Shown here: in pieces, positions 1 through 6,475 of the stretch | Layout: each line of letters begins with the position of its first letter | Numbering within the stretch: the first letter of the stretch is position 1 | NCBI GenBank assembly: GCA_027066265.1 | Contig: JAMOOB010000186.1 | Location: 1 to 9,249 of the forward strand | From: Desulfurococcales archaeon | GTDB lineage: Archaea; Thermoproteota; Thermoprotei_A; Sulfolobales; Ignisphaeraceae | DNA length: 9,249 bases | Direction of reading: 5' to 3' | Program-made: the position numbers and the translations under genes | The notes under the pieces: generated by a model | Told to the model about the DNA's origin: nothing | Seen by the model: the letters and a program-made list of their open reading frames with translations, nothing else | Database searches by the model: none

Positions 1-1738
1 CTTCAACCCATCCACTCGGTCCATAGCTTAGCAGGAACCACGTAGCTATGCTGAGAGCGAAGATTATGGTACCCGCCTTCTTAAGGAAATGCTTAGCTAG
101 ATCCCACGAATTCCACCACACAACCCTTAGGCTAGGTCTATGGATCGGAGGTATCTCTAGCACGAGTTCGGGTGGTTCTCGTTGTTTGAATATTATCCAT
201 CGGAAGAGCTTCGAAGATGCTAGGTACAGCACCACGCCACCGAGATACACGCTTAGCACAGTAATGCTCTGAGCAACGGGATTGTTACGAAGTAGATGCG
301 TTACGAAGTATAGAAGGACTATGAGCCTTGCTTGACACGGAACGAAGGGTACGGCCAACGCTATCTCGAGACGCTCAGCATCATCTATCGCTGTACGCGA
401 CGCCAGTACCGCAGGTACGTTGCATCCGAAAGCTATGAGCAGTGGATACACAGCTCGACCGGAAAGCCCAAACTTTTCGAAAGCACCGTGCAGAGCCGTT
501 GCCATCCTCGGACCTAGACCTGTGTCCTCCAGTATCGATAGAGCTACGGATACGAGTAGCACGAGTGGGAAGAACGATAGCACCGCTCCAACACCAGGGA
601 TAACACCGTCAGCGAGCAGACTCGCAAGCACTGGATTCGTTTCTTCGAGAGCTCCACGTACGTAGCTCGATAATGCATCGAATAGACTCTCTATCACACC
701 GCTAAGACTGTACCTCTCCAATGCTTCCGCAGCTTCGTGCATACCCACAACATCTAGAAGGATGTTGAGTGGGAACCCCGTGTTGATGACGAAGATCGTT
801 AGGAAGACTAGGAATAGTATCGTTATTGAGGTCAAGCCTCCGAGTAGAGGTCTTCGAAGAACTCTATCTATCAACGGCTCTCGTTGTTCTGCTAACGGTA
901 GCTCAACCCTTACAACGACCTCCTTAAGAAGATCCTCGATGTATCTAAACCTAGCGTTGATAATGAGTTCCTCGGGATCCCTACCGAAGAGCTTCTTGAT
1001 CTCCATCCTAACGCTCTCGATCTTCGCTAGCAGATCTTCACGACCTCTAGACCTAAGCATCTCAACGAGTTCCTCGTCTCCTTCGAGCAACCTTATCGCA
1101 ACCCATCGAAGCGGAACGTTCTTAGGAATCTCGACGTTCTTCAGAAGCTCTTCGAGTTCGCGTACGTAGGTCTCCAGAACTCCGTAGTCTATCCTCAGCA
1201 CCTCGCTACGCTTCCTTCGACGAGCAACGTCGACGATCGCTTCAAGGAGTTCACGCACGCCTTCTCCAGTGATACCCGATATAGGTACTACGGGAACTCC
1301 TAGCCTAGCCGCAAGCTTATCGACGTGGATATGGACACCCCTCTTGTGTGCTAGATCCCACTTCGTCAACGCTATCACAACGTTTGGAACAAGTTCCAGA
1401 ACCTGTAGAGCTAGATACATCGTTCTCTCGGGTAGGGTTGCATCGACGAGCACTAGATACACGTCGGCACGTCCCTCAACGATGAAGTTCCTAGCAATCC
1501 TCTCCTCCGTAGAGGATGTCGATAATCCATAGACGCCGGGTAGATCTACGAAGCACACCGTAGCACCGTCGACGACTCTCCTACCTATCATCAACTCAAC
1601 CGTTGTACCAGGGAAGTTGCCTACTCGCGCTACCTCGCCGGTCAACCTATTGAATAGCGTGGACTTACCCACGTTCGGTTGACCAAGTATCGCTACCACG
1701 ATGCTACACTTCTCCAGCTCCTCTACGAGCTTGCTCAA
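1..1738 (-). CDS. feoB: Ferrous iron transport protein B (FeoB), 3' part beyond window
   Basis: FeoB is a membrane Fe(II) importer with a cytosolic G-protein domain. The minus-strand frame is open from TTG at 1738 to the window edge (579 codons). G1 is GQPNVGKST at residues 19-27 (Gln where Asn is usual), the switch region has NFPGTTVE (41-48), G3 is DLPG (65-68), G4 is TKWD (125-128), followed by LGVPVVPISG. A helical spacer with RWVAIRLLEGDE comes next. The membrane part begins at IDRVLRRPLLG and includes a Gate region (GVGAVLSFFPLVLL about 393, LEDTG, GLSGRAVYPLLIAFGCNVPA about 425-445) and the FVPCQARL segment. The last helices lie outside the window. The TTG start follows an in-frame TAA by four codons and a GGGG stretch; GTG codons 14-15 would be too close to G1. 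It diverges from the DtxR-like gene at 1816, which fits iron-controlled expression. No separate feoA is visible. Confidence 0.96.
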   Translation of the reverse strand, partial: MSKLVEELEKCSIVVAILGQPNVGKSTLFNRLTGEVARVGNFPGTTVELMIGRRVVDGATVCFVDLPGVYGLSTSSTEERIARNFIVEGRADVYLVLVDATLPERTMYLALQVLELVPNVVIALTKWDLAHKRGVHIHVDKLAARLGVPVVPISGITGEGVRELLEAIVDVARRRKRSEVLRIDYGVLETYVRELEELLKNVEIPKNVPLRWVAIRLLEGDEELVEMLRSRGREDLLAKIESVRMEIKKLFGRDPEELIINARFRYIEDLLKEVVVRVELPLAEQREPLIDRVLRRPLLGGLTSITILFLVFLTIFVINTGFPLNILLDVVGMHEAAEALERYSLSGVIESLFDALSSYVRGALEETNPVLASLLADGVIPGVGAVLSFFPLVLLVSVALSILEDTGLGPRMATALHGAFEKFGLSGRAVYPLLIAFGCNVPAVLASRTAIDDAERLEIALAVPFVPCQARLIVLLYFVTHLLRNNPVAQSITVLSVYLGGVVLYLASSKLFRWIIFKQREPPELVLEIPPIHRPSLRVVWWNSWDLAKHFLKKAGTIIFALSIATWFLLSYGPSGWVE

Positions 1739-1752
1739 CTCTTCCCCTAGTA

Positions 1753-1768
1753 TTTAGACGGGTCTAAA
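1753..1768. promoter_or_regulatory. Palindromic operator 1 (feoB side)
   Basis: TTTAGACGGGTCTAAA is a perfect inverted repeat with 7-bp arms and a 2-bp centre. It lies between the TATA box (1771-1778) and the feoB start at 1738, where the minus-strand transcription start should fall, so a bound repressor would block feoB. The divergent DtxR-family regulator is the obvious candidate ligand. Seen: the palindrome and its position. Inferred: binding and iron dependence. Confidence 0.72.
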
Positions 1769-1770
1769 CG

Positions 1771-1778
1771 TTTATAAG
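1771..1778. promoter_or_regulatory. Shared, near-symmetric TATA box for feoB and the DtxR-like gene
   Basis: TTTATAAG (CTTATAAA on the other strand) is the only TATA-like sequence in the 77-bp divergent gap. A start about 25 bp downstream would fall near 1799 for the plus gene, just before its GGAGGAG ribosome site at 1801-1807. The equivalent minus start would fall near 1748, just before the feoB TTG at 1738. One symmetric TATA box may serve both directions; a second, weaker element cannot be excluded. Confidence 0.6.
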
Positions 1779-1794
1779 CTGAGACGAGTCTAAA
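1779..1794. promoter_or_regulatory. Palindromic operator 2 (regulator side)
   Basis: CTGAGACGAGTCTAAA matches operator 1 at 13 of 16 positions and keeps the AGAC-NN-GTCT core. It sits between the TATA box and the plus-strand gene at 1816, mirroring operator 1 on the other side. The two centres are 26 bp apart. It probably gives autoregulation of the DtxR-like gene. Confidence 0.66.
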
Positions 1795-1815
1795 CATCGT
1801 GGAGGAGTTGAGAGC

Positions 1816-2487
1816 TTGCAAAGATCTTCCGAAACGAGTCGAGCTGTCGAGGACTACCTGGTAGCTATCTACAAGTTGGAGGAAGCGTTCGGCGTTGCAA
1901 GGACGTGCATGATAGCTCGCGAACTAGGTGTGAAACCAGCTACGGTTACGAAGATGGTGAGTCGCTTCGCTAGGATGGGTCTAGTTGAATGGGTTCCGTA
2001 CAGAGGAGTTAGACTAACTCCGAAAGGACGTGAAATAGCTGAGAGAATCGTGAGGAAGCATAGAATTGCTGAATACTTCTTCAATCGCGTCCTAGGGTTC
2101 GACCTAGTTAAATCCCATATCTACGCACACATGCTGGAACACCTACCCGACGAAGTGTTCGAAAGACTCTACGAATTCCTTGGAAGACCCTCCACGTGTC
2201 CACACGGAAACCCTATCCCTGGTTCCGAGATTCCTAAGGAAATCGCCGATTCAAGACCTTTAGCAAGATTCGAACCCGGTAGAATGGTTCGCGTAGTCAG
2301 GATTCTATGCGGTTTCGATACCGATATACTTAAACGAGTTGAGGTGCTTGGCTTGAGGTCAGGAACCGAGGTATGCATCGAGAACGTTAGCGTAGAGAGC
2401 ATCACGATTCGTATAGGTAGCTCTACGCTGAAGCTAGATTCATCGATAGCTTTCCTCGTCTACGGAATCGAGATCGGGAAGTGTTAG
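1816..2487 (+). CDS. DtxR/MntR-family metal-dependent transcriptional repressor
   Basis: This is a 223-residue metalloregulator that should repress feoB and itself when metal is bound. An N-terminal winged helix-turn-helix (about 10-70; recognition segment VKPATVTKMVSRFARMGLVE) is followed by the dimerisation and metal domain (about 74-140) and a C-terminal FeoA/SH3-like domain (about 145-223). Candidate ligands are D13, H82 and E86 (KHRIAEYF), H101, H105, E108 and H109 (HIYAHMLEH). The position equivalent to DtxR Cys102 is His105, so the ligand set is neither classical DtxR nor classical MntR. The start is TTG at 1816, eight bases after GGAGGAG (1801-1807). Divergence from feoB and the flanking palindromes make iron the likely signal, but the ligands alone do not decide Fe against Mn. 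Confidence 0.92.
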   Translation: MQRSSETSRAVEDYLVAIYKLEEAFGVARTCMIARELGVKPATVTKMVSRFARMGLVEWVPYRGVRLTPKGREIAERIVRKHRIAEYFFNRVLGFDLVKSHIYAHMLEHLPDEVFERLYEFLGRPSTCPHGNPIPGSEIPKEIADSRPLARFEPGRMVRVVRILCGFDTDILKRVEVLGLRSGTEVCIENVSVESITIRIGSSTLKLDSSIAFLVYGIEIGKC

Positions 2488-2600
2488 GTAGCTAAACGCT
2501 AAAGAGAATCGATGCACGTTACGGAATCGAGTTCTTGATCCATAACGAAGTTCGTGATTTATGCATAGAGCGTTTCTAGACCTAGGAGAAATATATCGCC

Positions 2601-2614
2601 CGATATGTATATCG
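2601..2614. repeat. Small palindrome and repeated ATATCGCC in a 255-bp gap
   Basis: CGATATGTATATCG is a perfect inverted repeat with 6-bp arms and a 2-bp centre. ATATCGCC also occurs twice (2593-2600 and 2609-2616). The site lies about 130 bp upstream of the gene at 2743 and is followed by GGAGGT (about 2624-2629), a strong ribosome-binding match with no ATG, GTG or TTG after it at usable spacing. It may be an operator or promoter part. The rest of the gap 2488-2742 shows nothing I can name. Confidence 0.35.
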
Positions 2615-2742
2615 CCTTTGGAAGGAGGTATTCTCGTACCAAGCCTGCGTACGGGAACCGGGAATAATACATAACGTCTAACTTTGGAATTCCTATCATA
2701 AGTGAACCCATAAGATGGGAGTATTTTCGAGCGAGATATCGG

Positions 2743-3282
2743 GTGTGCGACAGTATGATGCTGAAGAGATCGCTAATTATAGTACTCGTTGCGGTTATAG
2801 GACTTAGTGTAATCATTAATTTCATCGATATCCTCGGCTATAACGTCATAAGCATCGATACATCCGTTAACGGCGTCGAGGTTAAGTACTTTAGTAGCTT
2901 CTTTGCACCTCAGCGATTCAAGATAGTTGTACAGAACGTCTCGGGACAAGTATATCCTACAACGCTTAGCCTCTACGCATGGATGCCTAACGGAAGCATC
3001 GTTGAGCTAGGCAGATTCCTGGGTAAGAACGGTATCGTGAACATTAGCGTAACGAAGATAATCGACTTCCTAGAGGAGTGGTATAGGTATCTCGTTGATC
3101 GTGACAATGATCCTAGACTCGTTAAGCCTGGAATCATAGTTCTAGGCGCTGTACATACACCCAAAGGAATATACGGTGTCGTGAAGGGTATACCGCTAGA
3201 CATGGTAAAGATCCTTAGAGGAGCCTCCGTTGAGGTAAAGATCGTCGAGAAGCTAACGCCGAACAACCTTTGGTACCTATGA
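2743..3282 (+). CDS. Unknown membrane-anchored extracytoplasmic protein, first gene of a coupled pair
   Basis: I do not recognise this family. The protein is up to 179 residues. Two basic residues (K8 R9) precede one hydrophobic helix (about 10-28), giving a signal anchor with the rest outside the cell. The outer part is beta-rich (VNGVEVKYFSSFFAPQRFKI, then repeated Val/Ile strands) and carries three Asn-X-Ser sequons (NVS, NGS, NIS), consistent with surface N-glycosylation. The first start is GTG at 2743; ATG at 2755 is preceded by GGGTG at 2741-2745 at better spacing, so the true protein may be four residues shorter. Its stop overlaps the next ATG (ATGA at 3279-3282), implying coupled translation and joint function. 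No enzymatic motif is visible. Confidence 0.75.
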   Translation: MCDSMMLKRSLIIVLVAVIGLSVIINFIDILGYNVISIDTSVNGVEVKYFSSFFAPQRFKIVVQNVSGQVYPTTLSLYAWMPNGSIVELGRFLGKNGIVNISVTKIIDFLEEWYRYLVDRDNDPRLVKPGIIVLGAVHTPKGIYGVVKGIPLDMVKILRGASVEVKIVEKLTPNNLWYL

Positions 3283-4382
3283 GTAAGGTTAAGGAGTTTG
3301 CTAAGCTCGCTAAGACAAAGGCAACCAAAGTAAATAACGTTGTGCATATCAAGAGACTATTCGCCATCGACGAAGATCGTGTCGGAGGTAGTACACCGTC
3401 GCCATCTAGCTGGCCTCCAGGTGAGATGGAAGACTACTGCGATACTTATTGCGACGAGTTTGGATGTACGTACTACTGCTTTGTATGGAAACTCGATGAG
3501 GTCTACTCATCGATACTCAACATAGGTGCGCCCCTGGTAGTCGCATATATCTATGATGCTGTCGGTGGCGAATACGTAAAGAGAGTAAACGATGTAATGC
3601 TTGCAGAGTACTTCGAGGCTAAAGAGTCTGCGGGTATCGAGATTGCTTTCGGAATAGCTGCATCCATCAAGAAGAGCAACGGTGAAATAAGCTTCTCGAT
3701 ACCAAGTTTCACAATGAAGCTGGGTGGAGATAGCCATGTGTGGCTGGACTACTACAAGACGTTTTTCGAGGGAATAGATTTCGATAACGAAGCTATTCTA
3801 GCCATAGGTATGAAAGGAGACTTCGCCTTTGCCAAGTACAAACTACAGTATTGCTACACGTTTCTCTTCTGGTGGATATGCACCGATACTGGTGAAGAAG
3901 CTAACATGACTCTTGCTAGACCAGTAATCAAGGATAACAAGATCGTACCGTGGGATGATGTAGATCGCGATCCAGATGATGGTATTGGCATAACCGAGGA
4001 AGTATTCAAATACATCAAGCAGAACTGGAAATGGTCCGCCGACCACACAGAGTACGGTAGTATCCGTGTAACCGTTTTTACTATAAGTAAAGAAATAAAC
4101 ACGCATCCATTACTCAGTACCTCTATGGCTATACTCCCGATCCTACTTAGTGAAGCACCTGAAGCACTTCCATTCGCAATGATTGCGAGCGCTACTGTCG
4201 GTCTAACGAAGGAAGAGCAATCTGCGATGCTAGTTGAGTGCTACATATCGATAAAGAGCGAATACGCTTCAAACACGTATGTATGGGCAAACTACTTCTA
4301 TTCACCACTGCAATTCGAATACAAAGGCAACAAATACTACGTGGGTGCGCTATACGTAGATGCATTGATAGGTGTCGCATAA
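3279..4382 (+). CDS. Unknown 367-residue Cys/aromatic-rich protein, second gene of the pair
   Basis: I cannot assign a family. An in-frame TTG at 3270 would add three residues, but ATG at 3279 forms the ATGA junction with the upstream gene and is preferred. There is no classical signal peptide or long membrane helix. After a basic N-terminus comes a Cys cluster with spacing C-x3-C-x4-C-x3-C (about residues 53-63, CDTYCDEFGCTYYC). Two more cysteines flank an aromatic stretch (CYTFLFWWIC). An acidic loop (WDDVDRDPDDGIG) follows. A hydrophobic, helix-breaking segment (LLSTSMAILPILLSEAPEAL) lies near 275-300, and the C-terminus is rich in Tyr. Base use is somewhat more A+T rich than in flanking genes, suggesting an accessory gene. 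The structure hints at a secreted or membrane-inserting protein working with the anchored partner, but that is inference only. Confidence 0.75.
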   Translation: MSKVKEFAKLAKTKATKVNNVVHIKRLFAIDEDRVGGSTPSPSSWPPGEMEDYCDTYCDEFGCTYYCFVWKLDEVYSSILNIGAPLVVAYIYDAVGGEYVKRVNDVMLAEYFEAKESAGIEIAFGIAASIKKSNGEISFSIPSFTMKLGGDSHVWLDYYKTFFEGIDFDNEAILAIGMKGDFAFAKYKLQYCYTFLFWWICTDTGEEANMTLARPVIKDNKIVPWDDVDRDPDDGIGITEEVFKYIKQNWKWSADHTEYGSIRVTVFTISKEINTHPLLSTSMAILPILLSEAPEALPFAMIASATVGLTKEEQSAMLVECYISIKSEYASNTYVWANYFYSPLQFEYKGNKYYVGALYVDALIGVA

Positions 4383-4400
4383 GAATTCGTAGGATTGCAA

Positions 4401-4427
4401 TTTTCGATTTACAAAACCTCATTTTTA
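4401..4427 (+). terminator. Possible U-rich terminator after the unknown gene pair
   Basis: T-runs at 4402-4405 and 4423-4427 begin about 20 bp after the stop at 4382. Archaeal termination commonly uses short U tracts without a hairpin. A plus-strand transcript would meet the minus-strand decayed gene ending at 4557, so a terminator here makes sense. The rest of 4383-4556 holds the 10-bp palindrome GTTTCGAAAC (4441-4450) and no gene. Confidence 0.35.
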
Positions 4428-4556
4428 CTGAATTCATTGTGTTTCGAAACAGTGTTTACTTGTTGTATACTTGTTACTTAATGGATGCAAAATGCGTAGT
4501 TCAAATCGCATCTACGTTAAACCAGCTAGGTCAAGGCATTAGATGATGAATACGGT

Positions 4557-4937
4557 CTACAGTTCTTCTAGAGCGAGTAAGGGTTGATCGCTACGATGCT
4601 TTGAATGGAGTGTTTTCTTGGTTAAACTCGTTAGTTTATCCAATGCGTTTAGATACTTGAGGAGTTCTTCGCAACCTCGATTAGTTAACGAGATGACTAG
4701 CCTAGGACCGCGAATGCTTAGCTTTCTCTTTAGTTCTACGAGCCCGTGCTACTTCATCTTCTCTACGTGGCTCCATAGAGCTCCCGGCGTAGTTCCTAGT
4801 GCTCGTTGGAGTTCGTTGAACTCCATTTCGTTGCGTGCAAGTAGGAGTAGAGCTACGGCTAGGCGAACTGGTGTGGAGAGAGGATGCTTGCAGATTACCT
4901 GCAGCACATCCTTGATGTTCTCGCTGTTCTCGTCCAA
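4557..4937 (-). pseudogene. Winged-helix transcriptional regulator interrupted by an in-frame TAG
   Basis: From TTG at 4937 the frame encodes 62 residues, with helices 1-2 (STPVRLAVALLLLARNEMEF) and a recognition segment (GTTPGALWSHVEKMK). It then meets TAG at 4751-4749. The same frame continues sensibly for 63 more codons (HGLVELKRKLSIRGPRLVISL, then LTNRGCEELLKYLNAL) to TAG at 4559-4557. The restored product of about 126 residues fits small archaeal winged-helix (HTH_34/MarR-like) regulators: the HGLVELKR strand and the RGPRLVISLTNRG wing belong to that fold. The stop separates the recognition helix from the wing, so the short product is unlikely to bind DNA normally. A single substitution such as GAG to TAG would explain it. 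It overlaps the 3' end of a decayed membrane protein gene; the two probably formed an operon. A sequencing error or stop read-through is possible but less likely. Confidence 0.82.
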
Positions 4938-5860
4938 GGCGTTGCTACCCCCTCTTCTCTATGGCTCGTCGATGCTACGAGTTTTAGCGCGTAGTGGATG
5001 TAGAGCGCTATGGCTATGACGTAGCTAAGGGATATCCCTCCACATACAATGCTCCAGGGGTTGGTCATAGGTACCGCGAGAAGCAAGAACATGATTCCGT
5101 AGAGTATGGTTGCAGCGATAGCTGATACCCAGCATCTACAGTACCTAATCTCTAGCACAGCGTTGATCGTAACTCCCGTGGTTATCGCTGCGAGGAGCGA
5201 TAAGGGCCAGACAACGTTCTTAGGAATAGGTGGGCTGAGAAGAGGCGTTGTTAGCCATAGCCAGCAAACGCTCCGCCCAATGATCGTAGCCCTAGAGTAC
5301 TCCTTCGAAATCTCTACACATGCTAAACGAAGGGTTCTAAGGTTCGAGAGCCTTCCATACGTTTGTATAGGCAGCAAGGTTATCACGATCATCGACGTTA
5401 CCCAGATCGCGGTACACAGCCACTCAGCTCCATCCGATGGATGGAGCTGAGCTAAGCACTATGAGCGTAAGCGAGAGAGGAACCAACCAAAAGATGTAGG
5501 TATAGGCATTCCATACGAAGCCTACAGCGCTCGCGATACTCTTAACGTCTTTGAGAGCCTTCTAAGCCCTTCGAGAGGCTCCCTATCCTCAGCCGCGTAA
5601 CTACTCATTGCTATCGATATCCGCGAAGGTAGTTAAGGAGCTGAGGAGCTCTGCGCCGAAGAGCAGTCGTAGAGGAGTAGAAGCACTTAGCGTTGTCCAA
5701 GAAGAGCTTCAGTAGAATGATGTTCATCCCCAGTTCTTGTCTCAACTACATCGCTACCCGTAATACTCGTAAACTTGGAATAGGGTTCGTTAAGACAGGT
5801 TGCGTAGACCGACGGTAGCGTAGCATTCGTATCAACGAGAGCTCTATCTGCAGAAACTCA
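4895..5860 (-). pseudogene. Decayed multi-helix membrane protein gene, several frameshifts
   Basis: Protein-like sequence runs along the minus strand but changes frame repeatedly. The pieces, 5' to 3', are: 5857-5687 (56 codons, from VSADRALVDTNATLPSVYAT to STEALLGQR, then TAA); 5687-5601 (TPLRLLFGAELLSSLTT); 5608-5522 (MSSYAAEDREPLEGLRRLSK); 5546-5424 (VKSIASAVGFVWNAYTYIF, WLVPLSLTLIVLSSAPSIGW); and 5458-4895 (EWLCTAIWVTSMIVITLLP and about four further hydrophobic helices such as ILYGIMFLLLAVPM). Fragments overlap or abut in the right order, so at least four indels are needed. The intact ancestor was probably a soluble domain followed by about five or six helices. AAGGAGTGAG (5866-5857) may be the old ribosome site. 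I do not recognise the family; pairing with a winged-helix regulator suggests a regulated membrane or export function. The last piece alone (from ATG 5392, 165 residues) could still be made. Confidence 0.75.
5423..5451. repeat. Perfect 13-bp hairpin at a pseudogene frame break
   Basis: CTCAGCTCCATCC at 5423-5435 and its exact complement at 5439-5451 are separated by a 3-nt loop (GAT). No T-run follows on either strand, so it is not an obvious terminator. It falls inside the short overlap (5424-5458) where the decayed membrane gene passes from the frame ending in SSAPSIGW to the frame continuing as EWLCTAIW. Confidence 0.85.
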
Positions 5861-5899
5861 CTCCTTATCGAGATCGTAGCTACTCGATGAGGTAGCTAC

Positions 5900-6430
5900 C
5901 TAGAGCGTTCTCCAAACACGTTTTGCTAGGTATAGCAGTATCGCGATCAAGGTCTTTCCATCCACGAGCTTCTGCTCAACGATCTTGGGAAGATCGTTCG
6001 CATCCACCTCGAAGACCTCGATGAGTTCTCCACGCTCTCTTCTAGGACCTACGTAGCGTAGATCTTCGGCGAAGAGTATGTGTATAACCTCGTCGCTGTA
6101 CCCCGGCGTTGGATAGATGCTAACAACGTGTTCGAGCTTAGCTGGTTCGTACCCAATCTCCTCAACTAGTTCTCGTCGAGTAGCTTCGTAGATATCCTCA
6201 CCTTCCTCAACCTTACCCGCTGGTATCTCGAGGATCCAGCCACCTACGGCTGGTCGAAACTGTTTGATGAGTAGAACCTTGTTGCCTAGTATCGGAAGCG
6301 CTGCAACGGCTTGTCCAAACCTAACGATTTCTCTAACGAAGCTCTCGCCATCGTGTTCGTACCTACGTACCTCTACCCTTAGCCTTCTACCACTGAAAAC
6401 TACGTTGGTCGAAACCAAGCGTGGTTCCAA
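5900..6430 (-). CDS. Nudix hydrolase, probable ADP-ribose pyrophosphatase
   Basis: This protein of 176 residues should hydrolyse ADP-ribose to AMP and ribose 5-phosphate in the cytosol, removing a reactive nucleotide sugar that forms quickly from NAD at high temperature. The Nudix box is perfect: G72-x5-E78-x7-R86-E87-L-V-E90-E91-I-G93-Y94. Upstream KQFRPAVGGWILEIPAG (56-72) and downstream YPTPGYSDE (106-114), with a proline about 15 residues after the box, are typical of the ADP-ribose class rather than the MutT or diadenosine classes. The start is TTG at 6430, and no better in-frame start lies nearby. It follows hsp20 on the same strand after a 102-bp gap that holds a plus-strand box C/D sRNA. 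A T-run on the minus strand at 6469-6465 could end the hsp20 mRNA or belong to this gene's promoter. Downstream is a decayed operon. Confidence 0.93.
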   Translation of the reverse strand: MEPRLVSTNVVFSGRRLRVEVRRYEHDGESFVREIVRFGQAVAALPILGNKVLLIKQFRPAVGGWILEIPAGKVEEGEDIYEATRRELVEEIGYEPAKLEHVVSIYPTPGYSDEVIHILFAEDLRYVGPRRERGELIEVFEVDANDLPKIVEQKLVDGKTLIAILLYLAKRVWRTL

Positions 6431-6450
6431 CGTGGATACCCATCACAACG

Positions 6451-6458
6451 CTTTTACG
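6451..6458 (+). promoter_or_regulatory. Candidate TATA element for box C/D sRNA 1
   Basis: The plus strand has CTTTTACG just upstream of the sRNA. A start about 25 bp downstream would fall near 6476-6480, at or just before the C box (6480-6486), as expected for an independently transcribed archaeal C/D RNA. The match is weak by sequence; the spacing is the main support. Confidence 0.4.
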
Positions 6459-6475
6459 TTCGCGAAAAATGTTTT

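Noticed and set aside
762..1169. Plus-strand open frame of 135 codons
   Set aside because: It is a shadow of feoB, with a Ser/Arg-rich product.
2559..2825. Minus-strand open frame of 88 codons over the gap and start of the unknown gene
   Set aside because: It overlaps the membrane anchor of the plus gene, has no ribosome site that I can see, and its hydrophobic look mirrors the opposite strand.
4494..4518. T-loop-like GTTCAAATC flanked by ATGCG/CGCAT, possible tRNA remnant or attachment site
   Set aside because: The T-stem does not pair in the correct register, and no acceptor or anticodon arm is found.
4542..4570. C-box-like ATGATGA, possible third C/D sRNA
   Set aside because: No CTGA box or second C box follows at the required spacing.
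4618..5019. Plus-strand open frame of 133 codons
   Set aside because: It is antisense to the winged-helix and membrane pseudogenes, whose minus-strand sequences are clearly protein-like; its own product is low-complexity and Ser/Arg-rich.
5423..5451. Hairpin as intrinsic terminator
   Set aside because: No T-run follows on either strand, and archaea do not need such hairpins.
5900..5911. Palindrome GGTAGCTACC just after the Nudix stop
   Set aside because: It is short (10 bp) without loop or T-run, and not distinguishable from chance.
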